Shown here: positions 1 to 9,313 of the stretch, one piece after another
Position numbering within the stretch: the first letter of the stretch is position 1
How the letters are laid out: every line of letters begins with the position of its first letter
Assembly: GCA_017645305.1 (NCBI GenBank)
Contig: JAGCPD010000003.1
Location: 62,001 to 126,000, forward strand
Direction of reading: 5' to 3'
DNA: 64,000 bases
Source of the DNA: Bacteroidaceae bacterium
GTDB lineage: Bacteria > Bacteroidota > Bacteroidia > Bacteroidales > Bacteroidaceae
Notes under the pieces: model-generated
Database searches by the model: none
What the model was told of the DNA's origin: nothing
What the model saw: only the letters and a program-made list of their open reading frames with translations
Program-made: the position numbers and the translations under genes

Positions 1-4
1 TTTG

Positions 5-12
5 CAAAGATA
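5..12 (-). promoter_or_regulatory. Promoter -7 element, leftward
   Basis: The minus strand reads TATCTTTG, matching the Bacteroidota TAnnTTTG consensus. It would drive a gene outside the window. Confidence 0.45.
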
Positions 13-69
13 ACGATTCTTTTCCAATTATTGTCCCTTTTCCCCCAATAAAGATACAAAAAAAACATG

Positions 70-77
70 CAAAGGTA
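70..77 (-). promoter_or_regulatory. Promoter -7 element, leftward
   Basis: The minus strand reads TACCTTTG. It is a second leftward promoter candidate for a gene beyond the left edge. Confidence 0.4.
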
Positions 78-246
78 CTTCAAGTCTTCACATCACCCGT
101 CTTGGTAGAAGGTAAACATGATGAGTTTCTGAACCTTGGAGGTGAGGTTTAATGGATAATGGATGGAAGCCTCACCAAACTTAACTTAAATAAAACAAAT
201 TTTCAATAAAGATTGGACAATTTGATTAAGAGTCAATATTAATTCT

Positions 247-254
247 TAACTTTG
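247..254 (+). promoter_or_regulatory. Promoter -7 element of M15 peptidase gene
   Basis: TAACTTTG matches TAnnTTTG. The predicted transcript would carry a leader of about 70 bases before the ATG at 332. Confidence 0.5.
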
Positions 255-331
255 CAGCAAAGCAACTCAAATAACAAAACAGGAATAGGCATATTCTCTG
301 GCTGACAATTAGATTACAAACCTCGAACAAA

Positions 332-1090
332 ATGAAAAAGATTACACAAGGGATGCTTGCCGCCATCATGACTATTTGCGGCGCAAATGGATTTACATCA
401 TGCTACAGTAATAACAATAATACGCCAACGGACATCACAACACTCACAATGTGGCAGGCTGGCAAGACTGTTAGCGCTGAGGAAATCAAAGCATTTGGCG
501 GGGTTGATAAATGCTTTGCAGCTGAGCCAATCCCTGACGGAGTGTGGAAAAGGATGCAGGGCAAGACCTACAAGGAGAATCCACATATTGGACGTGACGA
601 CCTGCGACACGTGCGTGCCCTGCATTGGGACTATGACGATAAGATTCATGTTGGCGAGATGGTATGTAACCGGTTGATTGCCGACCGTTTGGTACAAATC
701 CTGAGAAAACTCTATGACGCGAAATATCCTATTCAACTGATGGTGTTGCCTGATGTCTATAATGCTGACGACGAAACGCAGATGCGAGCCAACAACACGT
801 CGTGTTTCTGCTATCGTGCCATCGCTGGCAGTAACAAGCTGTCGAAACACGCACGCGGTGTAGCTGTTGACATCAATACGCTTTATAATCCCTATTATAA
901 GGACCGCAATGACGGCACTCGCTTTGTTCAGCCTGCCACCGCTGTAAAATATTGCAATAGAAAAAGCTCATTTCCTTACAAAATTGACCATGAAGACCTC
1001 TGCTTCAAACTTTTTACCAAGGCTGGTTTCGAATGGGGCGGTGACTGGAAGACGTGTAAGGACTACCAGCATTTTGAACTGAAGGAATAA
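332..1090 (+). CDS. M15 family D-Ala-D-Ala carboxypeptidase-like lipoprotein
   Basis: This 252-residue protein is a predicted zinc metallopeptidase acting on peptidoglycan stem peptides in the periplasm. A hydrophobic N-terminus ends in a lipobox-like FTSC with Cys24, so it is probably a lipoprotein. The M15 signature is clear: SKHARGVAVD supplies His173 and Asp180 as zinc ligands, and the C-terminal GGDW followed by DYQHFE supplies the catalytic acid region and His247. These motifs are typical of the M15_4/VanY-like branch. The gene stands alone behind its own promoter, with no peptidoglycan operon around it. The exact substrate (D-Ala-D-Ala or L-Ala-D-Glu) cannot be told from sequence. Confidence 0.85.
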   Translation: MKKITQGMLAAIMTICGANGFTSCYSNNNNTPTDITTLTMWQAGKTVSAEEIKAFGGVDKCFAAEPIPDGVWKRMQGKTYKENPHIGRDDLRHVRALHWDYDDKIHVGEMVCNRLIADRLVQILRKLYDAKYPIQLMVLPDVYNADDETQMRANNTSCFCYRAIAGSNKLSKHARGVAVDINTLYNPYYKDRNDGTRFVQPATAVKYCNRKSSFPYKIDHEDLCFKLFTKAGFEWGGDWKTCKDYQHFELKE

Positions 1091-1446
1091 CAAATACATA
1101 TACTGCTTTGATTGAATTAACCCGTCAACTTGCAGTAAGAAGAAAAACGGAATGCACATCTCTAGTTCTTCTCTAGTTTCTCTCTATTTCAGAAACTATA
1201 GATGTATTAGTGGGAAATTAGAGGAAAACTGGGGAGAATTTGAAGGAAACACAGAGGAACAACTGAGCAGAAAATATGTTTAGTGTTGTCTGTTAGAAGC
1301 GACCACACTAGAAGCCACCCAATCCTTAAAAAGCGTTAAATTTCGAAAGGAAATGATTATTTTCCCAAGGTGTACCGCGATATGGTACAGCTCGCTTCGT
1401 ACTTTGTACTGTAAAACGAAAAGTTTAATTTAAAAACAGTAAAGTT

Positions 1447-1530
1447 ATGTGGATTGTATTTGCAGTATTTTTTATGCTATTCCTTCTTTCTGAAGATAAT
1501 AATGGAGGCACTTCTGTTCAGCAAGGCTGA
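1447..1530 (+). CDS. Possible 27-residue hydrophobic small protein
   Basis: An ATG opens a 27-codon frame whose product has a run of about 14 hydrophobic residues (WIVFAVFFMLFLL) followed by a short polar acidic and Gly/Gln tail. This is the layout of a single-pass small membrane protein. The start is preceded by an A/T-rich stretch typical of Bacteroidota initiation regions. A TACTTTG near 1400 is only an imperfect promoter match. No family is recognised. It may be chance, but a clean transmembrane segment plus polar tail in an otherwise empty gap makes it worth recording. Confidence 0.3.
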   Translation: MWIVFAVFFMLFLLSEDNNGGTSVQQG

Positions 1531-1552
1531 AAAAAGAGAACTAATTATGGCA

Positions 1553-1579
1553 GAAAAAAAGAGTCCCGTTAAGAACTCT
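1553..1579 (-). terminator. Terminator of tRNA-Thr
   Basis: On the minus strand a short stem AGAGT/ACTCT is followed directly by a T run, just downstream of the tRNA 3' end. Confidence 0.5.
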
Positions 1580-1591
1580 ATGCGCTTTCTG

Positions 1592-1664
<73 letters not shown>

Positions 1665-1675
1665 AAAACCGAGTG

Positions 1676-1683
1676 CAAAGGTA
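1676..1683 (-). promoter_or_regulatory. Promoter -7 element of tRNA-Thr
   Basis: The minus strand reads TACCTTTG, 11 bases before the tRNA 5' end. Confidence 0.6.
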
Positions 1684-1746
1684 CGTCTTTTTTCCAAATT
1701 AGGGAAATAATAATGACCTTTTTTCGGTAAAGTGCATAGATTTCTA

Positions 1747-1754
1747 TAATTTTG
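1747..1754 (+). promoter_or_regulatory. Promoter -7 element of mltG
   Basis: TAATTTTG lies 23 bases before the mltG ATG at 1778 and supports that start. Confidence 0.55.
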
Positions 1755-1777
1755 CATAAACAAACAGGTATAGAAAC

Positions 1778-2779
1778 ATGTGTAAAAGAGGAAAGTACGT
1801 AATAATAGGAATCCTTATTGCTGTCTGTGCAGGCTTTACAATCTTGAGTTGGCTGTTTTTCAATAAACTTAACAAAAGTCAAGAGGAGACTGTAATATAC
1901 ATTGATAATAACGACACGCCTGACAGCGTATGGAACAAGGCTACCCTTGGATGGAGAGGACATTTAATAAACCTTGTACTTCCCTACAAAAAGGTAAGGA
2001 CAGGACGATATGTTATTTCACCAAACATTGACATTCTGACCCTCTACAGGAAACTCAGGAACGGACAGCAAGACCCTATACTGCTAACAATTCCCACAAG
2101 TAGGACAATGGAAAAACTGGCAGGTGCACTCTCAAAAAAAATAATGCTGGACAGCCTGACGCTGATAACGGCGTTCAAAGACGAGAACTTCTGTTGCCAG
2201 AAAGGATACTGCGTTGCAACCCTACCCGCGCTGTTTATTCCCAACACATACGAGATTTATTGGGACACATCCTTGGAGAGCCTGATGACAAGAATGCAAA
2301 AGGAGAACAAGGCGTTCTGGAATAAGACTCGTGAACAAAAAGCAAAGTCACTGAACCTGACGCACGAGGAAATATGTACGCTTGCAAGCATTGTGGATGA
2401 AGAAACAGCAAACGATGCAGAAAAACCCATTATTGCGGGACTGTACCTGAATCGGTTGCACAAAGGTATGCTGCTACAAGCTGACCCAACAGTGAAATTT
2501 GCCGTGGGAGATTTTACTCTCAAGCGCATAAAGGGCGAACACCTGAGGAAGGAAAGCCCGTACAACACATACCTAAATGTTGGATTACCCCCAGGTCCAA
2601 TCCGGATTGCAAGCATAAAAGGATTGGATGCCGTCCTGAATTACCAACAGCACAACTACTTATATATGTGTGCCAAAGCCGATTTCTCCGGCACTCACGA
2701 ATATGCTGCTACATTTAACGAGCATAAGAAGAATGCACGTAACTATATAAAAGCTCTCAATGCAAGGAATATTCACTAA
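1778..2779 (+). CDS. mltG: Endolytic murein transglycosylase MltG (YceG-like)
   Basis: MltG is an inner-membrane lytic transglycosylase that cuts nascent glycan strands and sets their length. The 333-residue protein has a short cytoplasmic N-terminus, one membrane anchor (about residues 7-30) and a periplasmic YceG domain. The conserved core is seen as LASIVDEET (containing the catalytic Glu), AGLYLNRL, LQADPTVKFA, SPYNTY and GLPPGPI. Length is normal for the family. The gene is alone, and its stop overlaps the stop of convergent malQ by four bases. The start at 1778 is favoured because the promoter ends only about 20 bases upstream. Confidence 0.93.
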   Translation: MCKRGKYVIIGILIAVCAGFTILSWLFFNKLNKSQEETVIYIDNNDTPDSVWNKATLGWRGHLINLVLPYKKVRTGRYVISPNIDILTLYRKLRNGQQDPILLTIPTSRTMEKLAGALSKKIMLDSLTLITAFKDENFCCQKGYCVATLPALFIPNTYEIYWDTSLESLMTRMQKENKAFWNKTREQKAKSLNLTHEEICTLASIVDEETANDAEKPIIAGLYLNRLHKGMLLQADPTVKFAVGDFTLKRIKGEHLRKESPYNTYLNVGLPPGPIRIASIKGLDAVLNYQQHNYLYMCAKADFSGTHEYAATFNEHKKNARNYIKALNARNIH

Positions 2780-5454
2780 GTGCGGCCACTGTTAGTTATC
2801 AGATTGCGTATATGTGAAGACAAGCCCGTATTTGCAACAAGTTCTTCTATTGTAAGGTGCATTCTATACCCCCAGTAGTGTTTGGGATTGGCGGGTATAT
2901 TTATACGCTCAGCATCACAATCGGCAAACCGGATACTCTCGTCAATAGACAGCCAGTCTTGTAAACTAATCAGGCAAAGCATAGAGGGACTGGCAAGATG
3001 CCGTTCAACAACCTCTTCACAAAGCGCTCCGGAAATTTGCTCAGGAGCAAAGCCCTGATGTTGAAGAACCTGGTTATAATAACGTTGGGCACGCTGATAA
3101 TCCTCTTTCCACCAACCACGTAAAGTAGGCATATCGTGCGTAAAAATTGTAGCTACACTACGATATGGGTTATCTTCCAAACGCGCAAAAGTCTGTCCGA
3201 AAGCTTTTGGCATAGTCTGTATCTCGAGAGAAAGAATCTTCAGCTTATCCAAAACGGGCATAACACACGAGGGAACCATGCCCAAATCCTCAGCACATAC
3301 TAACATACGTGTACTTTGAGTAAGAACCGGAAGTTTTTTCATCGCCTCGGAATACCAGTAATCGTTATGCCTTTCATAGAAATAATGCTCGTACAGCTTA
3401 TTGAATGCCTCTTTTTCATCGGGTGAAAGAGCTTGGAATACAGTATCATCTTGAACAGCAATACGAGGATGGAGCAGTTCAGGTCTATGGGCGTCTGCAA
3501 TAAAAAGGACGTTGTTTATAAGTTTAAACAAGCCGTTACGAACAAATAACGTATGCTCATCTGAAATGTTAGCAAAATACTCCGACACCTTGCGCTGGGT
3601 AGAGAACTCTTCCTTTAAATCATACGTCCCATCCCCACGATTCCTAAGAAAACTATCAACGACCTTTTCTGCTTCGGAGCCAAAAATCTGTGTCAGCACA
3701 TCATCTGTAATATAAGGCCGTATAAAGAAATCGTATCGATAGCGTAAACCATATCGTTCAATCTCGTCGGCACTCATGGGGAGAGAAGGAGAAAAGCATC
3801 CGAGCAAGCCTTCTATGCTGTGAAGAGGAATCTGCCAGATACGGAAAAACCCTAAAACATGATCTATACGATAAGCATCGAAGTAATCTGCCATCTTTTG
3901 GAGACGACGAACCCACCAGCGATAACCATCCTGGGCCATACGTTCCCAATTATACGTCGGGAATCCCCAATTCTGACCTGTTTTACTAAAAACATCTGGT
4001 GGAGCACCAGCCTGACTATTCATGTGGAAATAATATGGTTCAGACCAAGCCTCTACACTATAGCGACTGATCCCAATTGGAATATCGCCTTTAAAAACGA
4101 CCTTTTGCTGATGAGCATATTCTATAGCCGAAGAAAGTTGCCTGTCCAGCAGATACTGAACAAAAACATAAAAACCAACCTCAGACTGATGACTCTTTGC
4201 AAAAGCTAAAACCTCGCTCGCGTCATATTCACTATACTGAGGCCATTTATTGAAATCACATGTTCCGTATTCATCCCTTAACAGGCAAAATACACCATAG
4301 GGAATAAGCCAATCGTCGTTTTTCTGACAAAACCGAAGGTAACATGGATCGGAATGTAAAGATGATGCCTGTTGCTGGTATAACCTTCTCAAATAACGTT
4401 GTTTAAGTGCATTAACCTTAGCATATTGCATTTGAGCAGCGGCATTAACAGCTTCCCGGTCCTTTTCATATTCTTGCATAAAGGCCTCGTCTTCTATGAC
4501 AGGAAGCTGTCTGATATCCACATACATGGGATGAAGCGCATATATACTGATGCTGTTATAAGGATAGCTGTCGGCATCTGTGTGCAACTGAGTTGTATCA
4601 TATATAGGCAATAATTGTATGACATGCATACCTGCCTGACTTGCCCAATCTACCATCCCACGTAAATCACCAAAATCACCTACACCCTGACTTTTTTCGC
4701 TTCGTAAGGAAAAAACGGGAACAACAACACCGGCGACCCTCCATCGGTCTTCGCTAACATGCAGAATATTATCGTTTAAAACAATAATCCTATTCGGTTC
4801 GATAGTATAGTTTGGTGTGCAACGGTTTGTTCCTTCTTCCCAAGTAACCAGATTTCCTGTTAATTCATCAAGTATCACATACTTGTACTCGAACGGAGTA
4901 GTAACACCTTCAGCACTAATAGAAATAGACCATTCGTTAATGCCAGTACTTGCCATTCGTAATGAATAACGAGGTTCCCAACCACCCAGCTGAGGTAAAC
5001 TGCCAACCAAAGCAAGAATCTGACCGGGAAGCAACTGGGGAGCTTGAACGCGGAAGAGAAATGTCTTCTCGAAATACGCAAAAATCGGTTGTTTGGGCAA
5101 TATGTTCGAATTGCAATGTGTATAGGCAGAACTATACATGTGATTGCAAAGCGGTATATCACGCCATGAGTCAGAGAAAATAAAAACATGATTTGAAGAA
5201 GCATTAAATGTACGGGGAACTGTGTTCCATTCGCGACGTACAACTGCTCCGTTTTTAAAAATCACATACTGGTATGTAAAGGATAATGTGTCATTATTAT
5301 TATAAAACACCTCGCCCTTCCAGATTAAACCGTCTTGTGTGTCTAACAATATATGTTCTGTGAGACACTTACCTCCTATGACAGAACGAGAAATTTCAAC
5401 ACCGACCTGTTGTCCCCATTCTGTACGATATTCTATTGAAAAATGAAATTTCAT
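2776..5454 (-). CDS. malQ: 4-alpha-glucanotransferase (amylomaltase) with two CBM20 domains
   Basis: MalQ moves alpha-1,4-glucan segments between maltodextrins in the cytoplasm during starch or glycogen use. The 892-residue protein is much longer than Escherichia coli MalQ because two starch-binding CBM20-type domains (about residues 1-110 and 120-220) precede the GH77 barrel. The second carries the typical VGSLPQLGGWEP motif. Catalytic GH77 segments are visible: AYRIDHVLG (nucleophile Asp), CAEDLGMVP (acid/base Glu) and FTHDMPTLRGWW (third Asp). No signal peptide is present, in line with a cytosolic enzyme. It is monocistronic, with a promoter 25 bases upstream. No other glycogen genes are adjacent. 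Confidence 0.94.
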   Translation of the reverse strand: MKFHFSIEYRTEWGQQVGVEISRSVIGGKCLTEHILLDTQDGLIWKGEVFYNNNDTLSFTYQYVIFKNGAVVRREWNTVPRTFNASSNHVFIFSDSWRDIPLCNHMYSSAYTHCNSNILPKQPIFAYFEKTFLFRVQAPQLLPGQILALVGSLPQLGGWEPRYSLRMASTGINEWSISISAEGVTTPFEYKYVILDELTGNLVTWEEGTNRCTPNYTIEPNRIIVLNDNILHVSEDRWRVAGVVVPVFSLRSEKSQGVGDFGDLRGMVDWASQAGMHVIQLLPIYDTTQLHTDADSYPYNSISIYALHPMYVDIRQLPVIEDEAFMQEYEKDREAVNAAAQMQYAKVNALKQRYLRRLYQQQASSLHSDPCYLRFCQKNDDWLIPYGVFCLLRDEYGTCDFNKWPQYSEYDASEVLAFAKSHQSEVGFYVFVQYLLDRQLSSAIEYAHQQKVVFKGDIPIGISRYSVEAWSEPYYFHMNSQAGAPPDVFSKTGQNWGFPTYNWERMAQDGYRWWVRRLQKMADYFDAYRIDHVLGFFRIWQIPLHSIEGLLGCFSPSLPMSADEIERYGLRYRYDFFIRPYITDDVLTQIFGSEAEKVVDSFLRNRGDGTYDLKEEFSTQRKVSEYFANISDEHTLFVRNGLFKLINNVLFIADAHRPELLHPRIAVQDDTVFQALSPDEKEAFNKLYEHYFYERHNDYWYSEAMKKLPVLTQSTRMLVCAEDLGMVPSCVMPVLDKLKILSLEIQTMPKAFGQTFARLEDNPYRSVATIFTHDMPTLRGWWKEDYQRAQRYYNQVLQHQGFAPEQISGALCEEVVERHLASPSMLCLISLQDWLSIDESIRFADCDAERINIPANPKHYWGYRMHLTIEELVANTGLSSHIRNLITNSGRT

Positions 5455-5477
5455 ATATTTATTTCATTTGTTTTTTA

Positions 5478-5485
5478 CAAAAATA
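5478..5485 (-). promoter_or_regulatory. Promoter -7 element of malQ
   Basis: The minus strand reads TATTTTTG, 23 bases before the malQ ATG. Confidence 0.45.
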
Positions 5486-5560
5486 TGAGAAAAAACAACA
5501 AAAACAAAGTTTTTATTAAAAAAAGTGACAAGAACACTTGCTTGAATGACAAAATGAGAC

Positions 5561-5568
5561 TATCTTTG
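5561..5568 (+). promoter_or_regulatory. Promoter -7 element of the Bacteroidales-1-like RNA
   Basis: TATCTTTG with a TTG at 5538-5540 (20-base spacing) gives a complete -33/-7 promoter directly before a non-coding structured region. Confidence 0.65.
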
Positions 5569-5573
5569 TCATA

Positions 5574-5817
5574 TAAGATGAGATAAATACCGCACTGGTT
5601 AGATCGGGATACTCATCAGTAATATTTATGAAACCGAGAACGCTTCGCATGCTAATGGCGGGCCACGCCCTGTACAAGGGTAACCTTAGAGTCGGTGGAT
5701 TACAAAGGCTGCGAGCACTCAAAACTTGTTCTTTCGGAGTTTCATCACATCACCAGTGCGGTTTTATTAAATATAAAATTAAGCGTGCCTCCCTTTTTAA
5801 AGAAGCACGCTTTTTTT
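5574..5817 (+). ncRNA. Structured RNA, probable Bacteroidales-1 motif
   Basis: A non-coding transcript of about 240 bases is framed by a strong promoter (5561-5568) and a Rho-independent terminator (5781-5817). It is GC-rich and rich in short complementary segments, unlike the AT-rich spacers nearby. Its position is immediately downstream of rplT and on the opposite strand. The described Bacteroidales-1 RNA has exactly these traits: a Bacteroidota promoter at the 5' end, a terminator at the 3' end, and frequent location beside the L20 gene. The assignment rests on position and boundaries and was not tested with a covariance model. Short frames inside it show no protein-like features. Confidence 0.62.
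5781..5817 (+). terminator. Terminator of the Bacteroidales-1-like RNA
   Basis: A perfect stem AAGCGTGC/GCACGCTT is followed by seven T. It may also stop rplT transcription from the other side. Confidence 0.85.
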
Positions 5818-5838
5818 GTAAATCTCAGAAAGTACTGT

Positions 5839-6183
5839 TTACTTCACCTTGTTTACGATAGCCTTGAAAGCTTCGGGATGGTTAACAGCAAGGTCAGCAA
5901 GAACCTTACGGTTAATCTCAATACCAGCCTTGTGTAAAAGCCCCATCAACTGAGAATAGCTTAAACCTTCAATACGGGCAGCAGCGTTGATACGCTGAAT
6001 CCACAAAGCACGGAAGTTACGCTTCTTGGTACGACGATCACGGAAAGCGTAGGTTAAACCCTTCTCCCAAGTGTTCTTTGCAACAGTCCAAACATTCTTA
6101 CGGGCACCAAAGTAACCTCTGGTGAGACCCAGGATTTTCTTTCTCTTAGCTCTTGAAGCTACATGATTTACTGATCTTGGCAT
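5839..6183 (-). CDS. rplT: 50S ribosomal protein L20
   Basis: L20 binds 23S rRNA early in large-subunit assembly. The 114-residue basic protein begins [10 protein letters not shown] and carries the family segments [27 protein letters not shown], and [10 protein letters not shown] followed by [11 protein letters not shown]. Length is standard. It is the last gene of thrS-infC-rpmI-rplT. In other bacteria L20 represses its own operon by binding the leader; here a 103-base spacer with inverted repeats precedes the gene and could play that part. Confidence 0.98.
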   Translation of the reverse strand: MPRSVNHVASRAKRKKILGLTRGYFGARKNVWTVAKNTWEKGLTYAFRDRRTKKRNFRALWIQRINAAARIEGLSYSQLMGLLHKAGIEINRKVLADLAVNHPEAFKAIVNKVK

Positions 6184-6202
6184 AATTTTTTTTCTTTTTG
6201 AA

Positions 6203-6250
6203 CGTTAGCGCCGTCTATCTTTGTACGAACTTTGTGCTAACCGTTCGGTT
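6203..6250 (-). promoter_or_regulatory. Structured rpmI-rplT spacer, possible r-protein control site
   Basis: The spacer contains the perfect 12-base palindrome AACCGAACGGTT (6239-6250) and a flanking inverted repeat CGTTAGC (6203-6209) with GCTAACCG (6236-6243). These can form alternative hairpins in the mRNA before rplT. Known L20 control in other bacteria makes autoregulation plausible, but this is inference. Confidence 0.35.
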
Positions 6251-6286
6251 AATAACTAAAGTTAAAAACTGGTCTTGACTTTTTGT

Positions 6287-6484
6287 TTAACGCATACACA
6301 AGAGGTCACGTACCTGCTTCATGTTCTCAGTCACTACAATAGCACTGTGATCCAGGTTTCTCTTCTGCTTCTTTGTCTTCTTTGTCAAGATGTGGCTGTG
6401 GTATGCGTGATGACGCTTTACCTTGCCTGTACCGGTGAGCGTGAATCTCTTCTTGGCGCCGGAATTAGTCTTTACTTTTGGCAT
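6287..6484 (-). CDS. rpmI: 50S ribosomal protein L35
   Basis: L35 is a small structural protein of the large ribosomal subunit. The 65-residue product starts at the internal ATG at 6484 ([14 protein letters not shown]), the invariant beginning of L35. A longer upstream reading would add an unrelated hydrophobic extension. [10 protein letters not shown] and the basic KKTKKQKR stretch are typical. It lies between infC and rplT in the conserved translation operon. Confidence 0.97.
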   Translation of the reverse strand: MPKVKTNSGAKKRFTLTGTGKVKRHHAYHSHILTKKTKKQKRNLDHSAIVVTENMKQVRDLLCMR

Positions 6485-6574
6485 AATTGTTTTAATTTGT
6501 TTAATTAATATTAATAATAGATGTGGCAACGCATATACCAGGGCGTTACGCACTATCGTTTTTGCTATTTAAGT

Positions 6575-7237
6575 TCAATCATCAAAATCCTCACCCTCTA
6601 CCTTAGGACCAGTATATTCTTTACGGGCCTTCTGCTGGGGAGCCTTCTTTTCACGTGGTTGCTCTGTGACAATCTCCTGAGCTGTACTCTCCAAAACTTT
6701 CTTTGTCTGAGCTGTCTGCTTCTTGGGAGCAATGAACATAATCATTCGCTTACCCTCGAGCTGTGGCATCTGCTCTACCTTACCATATTCTTCCAAATCG
6801 GCTGCAAAACGAAGTAACAGCACTTCACCTTGTTCCTTGAAAAGAATACTACGTCCCTTAAAGAAAACATAAGCTTTAACCTTATCCCCATCTGAAAGGA
6901 AACCTTGAGCATGTTTTAGCTTGAAATTGTAATCATGGTCGTCTGTCTGTGGTCCGAACCTAATTTCCTTCACATCAACTTTTACCTGCTTTGCTTTAAT
7001 TTCCTTCTGATGTTTCTTCTGCTGATAAAGGAACTTACTGAAATCAATTAAGCGACAAACAGGAGGCTCTGCATTCGGGGAAATCTCTACCAAATCTACG
7101 CCTTTCTGCTCTGCCAGCTGAATAGCTTTAACAGTAGGAAGAACGGTTGATTCTATACCATCTCCGACGATACGAACTTCTCGCGCATGAATCTGTTCGT
7201 TAACGCGATACTGCTGTTTAGGGTTGTCTTTCTTCAT
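6575..7237 (-). CDS. infC: Translation initiation factor IF-3
   Basis: IF-3 binds the 30S subunit, blocks premature 50S joining and checks the start codon. The 220-residue protein has the N-terminal domain ([16 protein letters not shown]), the linker and the C-terminal domain ([27 protein letters not shown]). It ends in a charged, low-complexity tail of about 45 residues rich in Lys, Glu, Gln and Pro, longer than in enteric IF-3. The ATG at 7237 is chosen; an upstream in-frame TTG at 7261 would add eight residues overlapping the end of thrS. It follows thrS by 26 bases. Confidence 0.96.
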   Translation of the reverse strand: MKKDNPKQQYRVNEQIHAREVRIVGDGIESTVLPTVKAIQLAEQKGVDLVEISPNAEPPVCRLIDFSKFLYQQKKHQKEIKAKQVKVDVKEIRFGPQTDDHDYNFKLKHAQGFLSDGDKVKAYVFFKGRSILFKEQGEVLLLRFAADLEEYGKVEQMPQLEGKRMIMFIAPKKQTAQTKKVLESTAQEIVTEQPREKKAPQQKARKEYTGPKVEGEDFDD

Positions 7238-7263
7238 TAAATATTTTAAAATCGGGTGCAAAA

Positions 7264-9216
7264 TTACGAATTTTCTGTCATTTGACGTACTTCTTCGTTA
7301 ATTTTCTTCGCAAATTCTTCAAATTTTAGTGTTCCTTGCTCTCCTCCACCCTGCTGACGATAGCTAACAGTACCATCAGCCTGTTCTTTTTCGCCAATAA
7401 TAATCATATAGGGTGTATGTTTTATTTCATTATCACGAATCTTTCTGCCAATCTTTTCGTTGCGGTCATCAATATACGAACGAACTTCCTGAGTATCAAA
7501 ATACTCTTTTATCTGTTGTGCATATTCGACATACTTCTCACTAACTGGAAGAATAGCGACCTGATCTGGGGTGAGCCACAGGGGGAAATGACCAGCCGTA
7601 TGCTCTATCAGCACAGCACAGAAACGTTCCATACTGCCGAAAGGAGCACGATGAATCATTACAGGACGATGCTTGGCATTATCCTCGCCAATGTATTCGA
7701 GCTGGAAACGCTGTGGCAACTGATAATCAACCTGAATAGTACCCAACTGCCAACGACGGCCAATGGCATCCTTTACCATAAAGTCAAGTTTTGGACCATA
7801 GAATGCAGCCTCACCCAGTTCAGTCTTAGCTTTCATACCCTTCTCGGCACAAGCATCAATGATAGCCTGTTCTGCATTAGCCCAGTCCTCATCGCTACCA
7901 ATATATTTTTCCGTGTCATTAGGATCACGCAAAGAAATCTGCACCTCGACACTTTCTTCAGAGAAATTGAAAATCCTAAAAACGTGCTGGATAATCTCCA
8001 TAACTTTAATGAACTCCTCCTTCACCTGGTCTGGGCGACAGAAGATATGAGCATCATCCTGTGTAAAACAACGAACACGAGTCAGTCCGTGCAACTCACC
8101 ACTTTGTTCATAACGATATACAGTTCCGAATTCTGCACAACGGAACGGGAGCTCTCTGTAACTGCGTGGCTTGTTTGCATATATTTCACAATGATGAGGA
8201 CAGTTCATTGGCTTCAGCAAATACTCTTCACCCTCTTCGGGAGTTTGTATGGGCTGGAAACTGTCTTTTCCGTAATGGTCCCAGTGCCCTGATGTCTGGT
8301 ATAGGTTCTTTCCACCAATATTGGGTGTGATAACTTCCTGATAACCATATTTCTTTTGGATGCGACGCAACATATCCTGCAAGCGAAGACGCATATCCGT
8401 ACCCTTCGGCAGCCAAATGGGAAGTCCCTTTCCTACTCGCTCTGAGAACATGAAGAGTTCCATTTCCTTACCAATCCTACGGTGATCACGCTTCTTGGCT
8501 TCCTCAAGCATTACAAGATATTCATCGAGCATCTTCTTCTTGGGGAAGGTAATACCATAGATACGCTGCATCTGAGCCTTTGTAGCATCACCACGCCAAA
8601 AAGCACCGGCAACACTCATCAGCTTAACAGCCTTGATAATACCCGTTGAAACTATATGGGGACCTTTACACAAATCGGTGAAATTACCCTGCGTATAAGT
8701 TGTAATACTCCCATCCTCCAAATCTTGTTCAATATGTTCGCATTTATAAGTCTGACCGGCAGCACCAAACAGAGTCAAACTATCAGCCTTACTGATTTCC
8801 TTACGGACAACAGGCTCGTTCTTGTGTGCCAACTCCAGCATCTTGTCTTCAATCTGCCTGAAATCACCCTCCTTAACCATCTCACCATTAGGAAGAAGAA
8901 CATCATAGAAGAATCCATTCTCTATAGCTGGACCGAAACCAAACTGAATACCAGGATAGAGTTCCTGCAATGCTTCTGCCAGCAAGTGTGCACTAGTATG
9001 CCAGAAAGCATGTTTGCCTTCCTCGTCATCGAATTTGTAAAGAACAACCTTGGCGTCTTCATTAATTGGACGATTTAATTCTACCGTCTCACCATTAACA
9101 CCACAAGCTATCACATCTTGTGCCAAACGCGAAGAAATGCTTTCTGCTATCTGATAACCAGATACGCCTGATTCATATTCGCGTACCGAACCGTCTGGAA
9201 AAGTAATCTTTATCAT
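7264..9216 (-). CDS. thrS: Threonyl-tRNA synthetase
   Basis: ThrRS charges tRNA-Thr in the cytoplasm. The 650-residue protein shows the usual order: TGS domain (1-60), editing/SAD region with HxxxH-type zinc site ([11 protein letters not shown]), class II catalytic core (motif 2 [15 protein letters not shown]; motif 3 [10 protein letters not shown]; zinc-binding NCPHHCEIY), and the anticodon-binding C-terminal domain ([16 protein letters not shown]). Length is normal. It heads the thrS-infC-rpmI-rplT unit and has its own promoter at 9254-9261. A tRNA-Thr gene lies 5.6 kb away in the same window. Confidence 0.98.
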   Translation of the reverse strand: MIKITFPDGSVREYESGVSGYQIAESISSRLAQDVIACGVNGETVELNRPINEDAKVVLYKFDDEEGKHAFWHTSAHLLAEALQELYPGIQFGFGPAIENGFFYDVLLPNGEMVKEGDFRQIEDKMLELAHKNEPVVRKEISKADSLTLFGAAGQTYKCEHIEQDLEDGSITTYTQGNFTDLCKGPHIVSTGIIKAVKLMSVAGAFWRGDATKAQMQRIYGITFPKKKMLDEYLVMLEEAKKRDHRRIGKEMELFMFSERVGKGLPIWLPKGTDMRLRLQDMLRRIQKKYGYQEVITPNIGGKNLYQTSGHWDHYGKDSFQPIQTPEEGEEYLLKPMNCPHHCEIYANKPRSYRELPFRCAEFGTVYRYEQSGELHGLTRVRCFTQDDAHIFCRPDQVKEEFIKVMEIIQHVFRIFNFSEESVEVQISLRDPNDTEKYIGSDEDWANAEQAIIDACAEKGMKAKTELGEAAFYGPKLDFMVKDAIGRRWQLGTIQVDYQLPQRFQLEYIGEDNAKHRPVMIHRAPFGSMERFCAVLIEHTAGHFPLWLTPDQVAILPVSEKYVEYAQQIKEYFDTQEVRSYIDDRNEKIGRKIRDNEIKHTPYMIIIGEKEQADGTVSYRQQGGGEQGTLKFEEFAKKINEEVRQMTENS

Positions 9217-9253
9217 ATAATATTTTATTATGTATTCTTTGAAAAATGGGTTG

Positions 9254-9261
9254 CAAAGATA
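9254..9261 (-). promoter_or_regulatory. Promoter -7 element of the thrS operon
   Basis: The minus strand reads TATCTTTG, 38 bases before the thrS ATG. Confidence 0.6.
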
Positions 9262-9313
9262 ATTATAAAATGTTAAAACAGAAAATACTAGCCTAAAAGA
9301 TTTTCCTTATCTG

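Larger units (their letters stand above)
1..331. other. Left-edge intergenic region
   Basis: No coding region is visible. Two minus-strand TAnnTTTG elements point out of the window, suggesting that a leftward gene begins just beyond the edge. An inverted repeat GGTGAGG/CCTCACC at 141-147 and 170-176 forms a possible hairpin without a clear U tract. The plus-strand promoter of the M15 peptidase gene lies near 247. Confidence 0.6.
1091..1591. other. Intergenic region with TTAGAG-rich stretch and small ORF
   Basis: About 500 bases separate the M15 gene from tRNA-Thr. The segment 1160-1265 is low complexity and rich in CTCTAG/TTAGAG words that recur at 15.3 and 44.1-44.5 kb. A short inverted repeat GTACCGCGATATGGTAC lies near 1371. 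A 27-codon frame at 1447-1530 is listed separately. Confidence 0.5.

Noticed and set aside
5628..5937. Overlapping 77-80 codon plus-strand frames beside rplT
   Set aside because: They run through the structured RNA and its terminator into rplT antisense, with no protein-like pattern.
6216..6223. Plus-strand TATCTTTG in the rpmI-rplT spacer
   Set aside because: It could drive only antisense RNA of rpmI and lies inside the inverted-repeat structure; a chance match is likely.
7336..8292. 318-codon plus-strand open frame opposite thrS
   Set aside because: It is the shadow of the thrS gene; its product is low-complexity Thr/Ile/Leu-rich and matches no domain.
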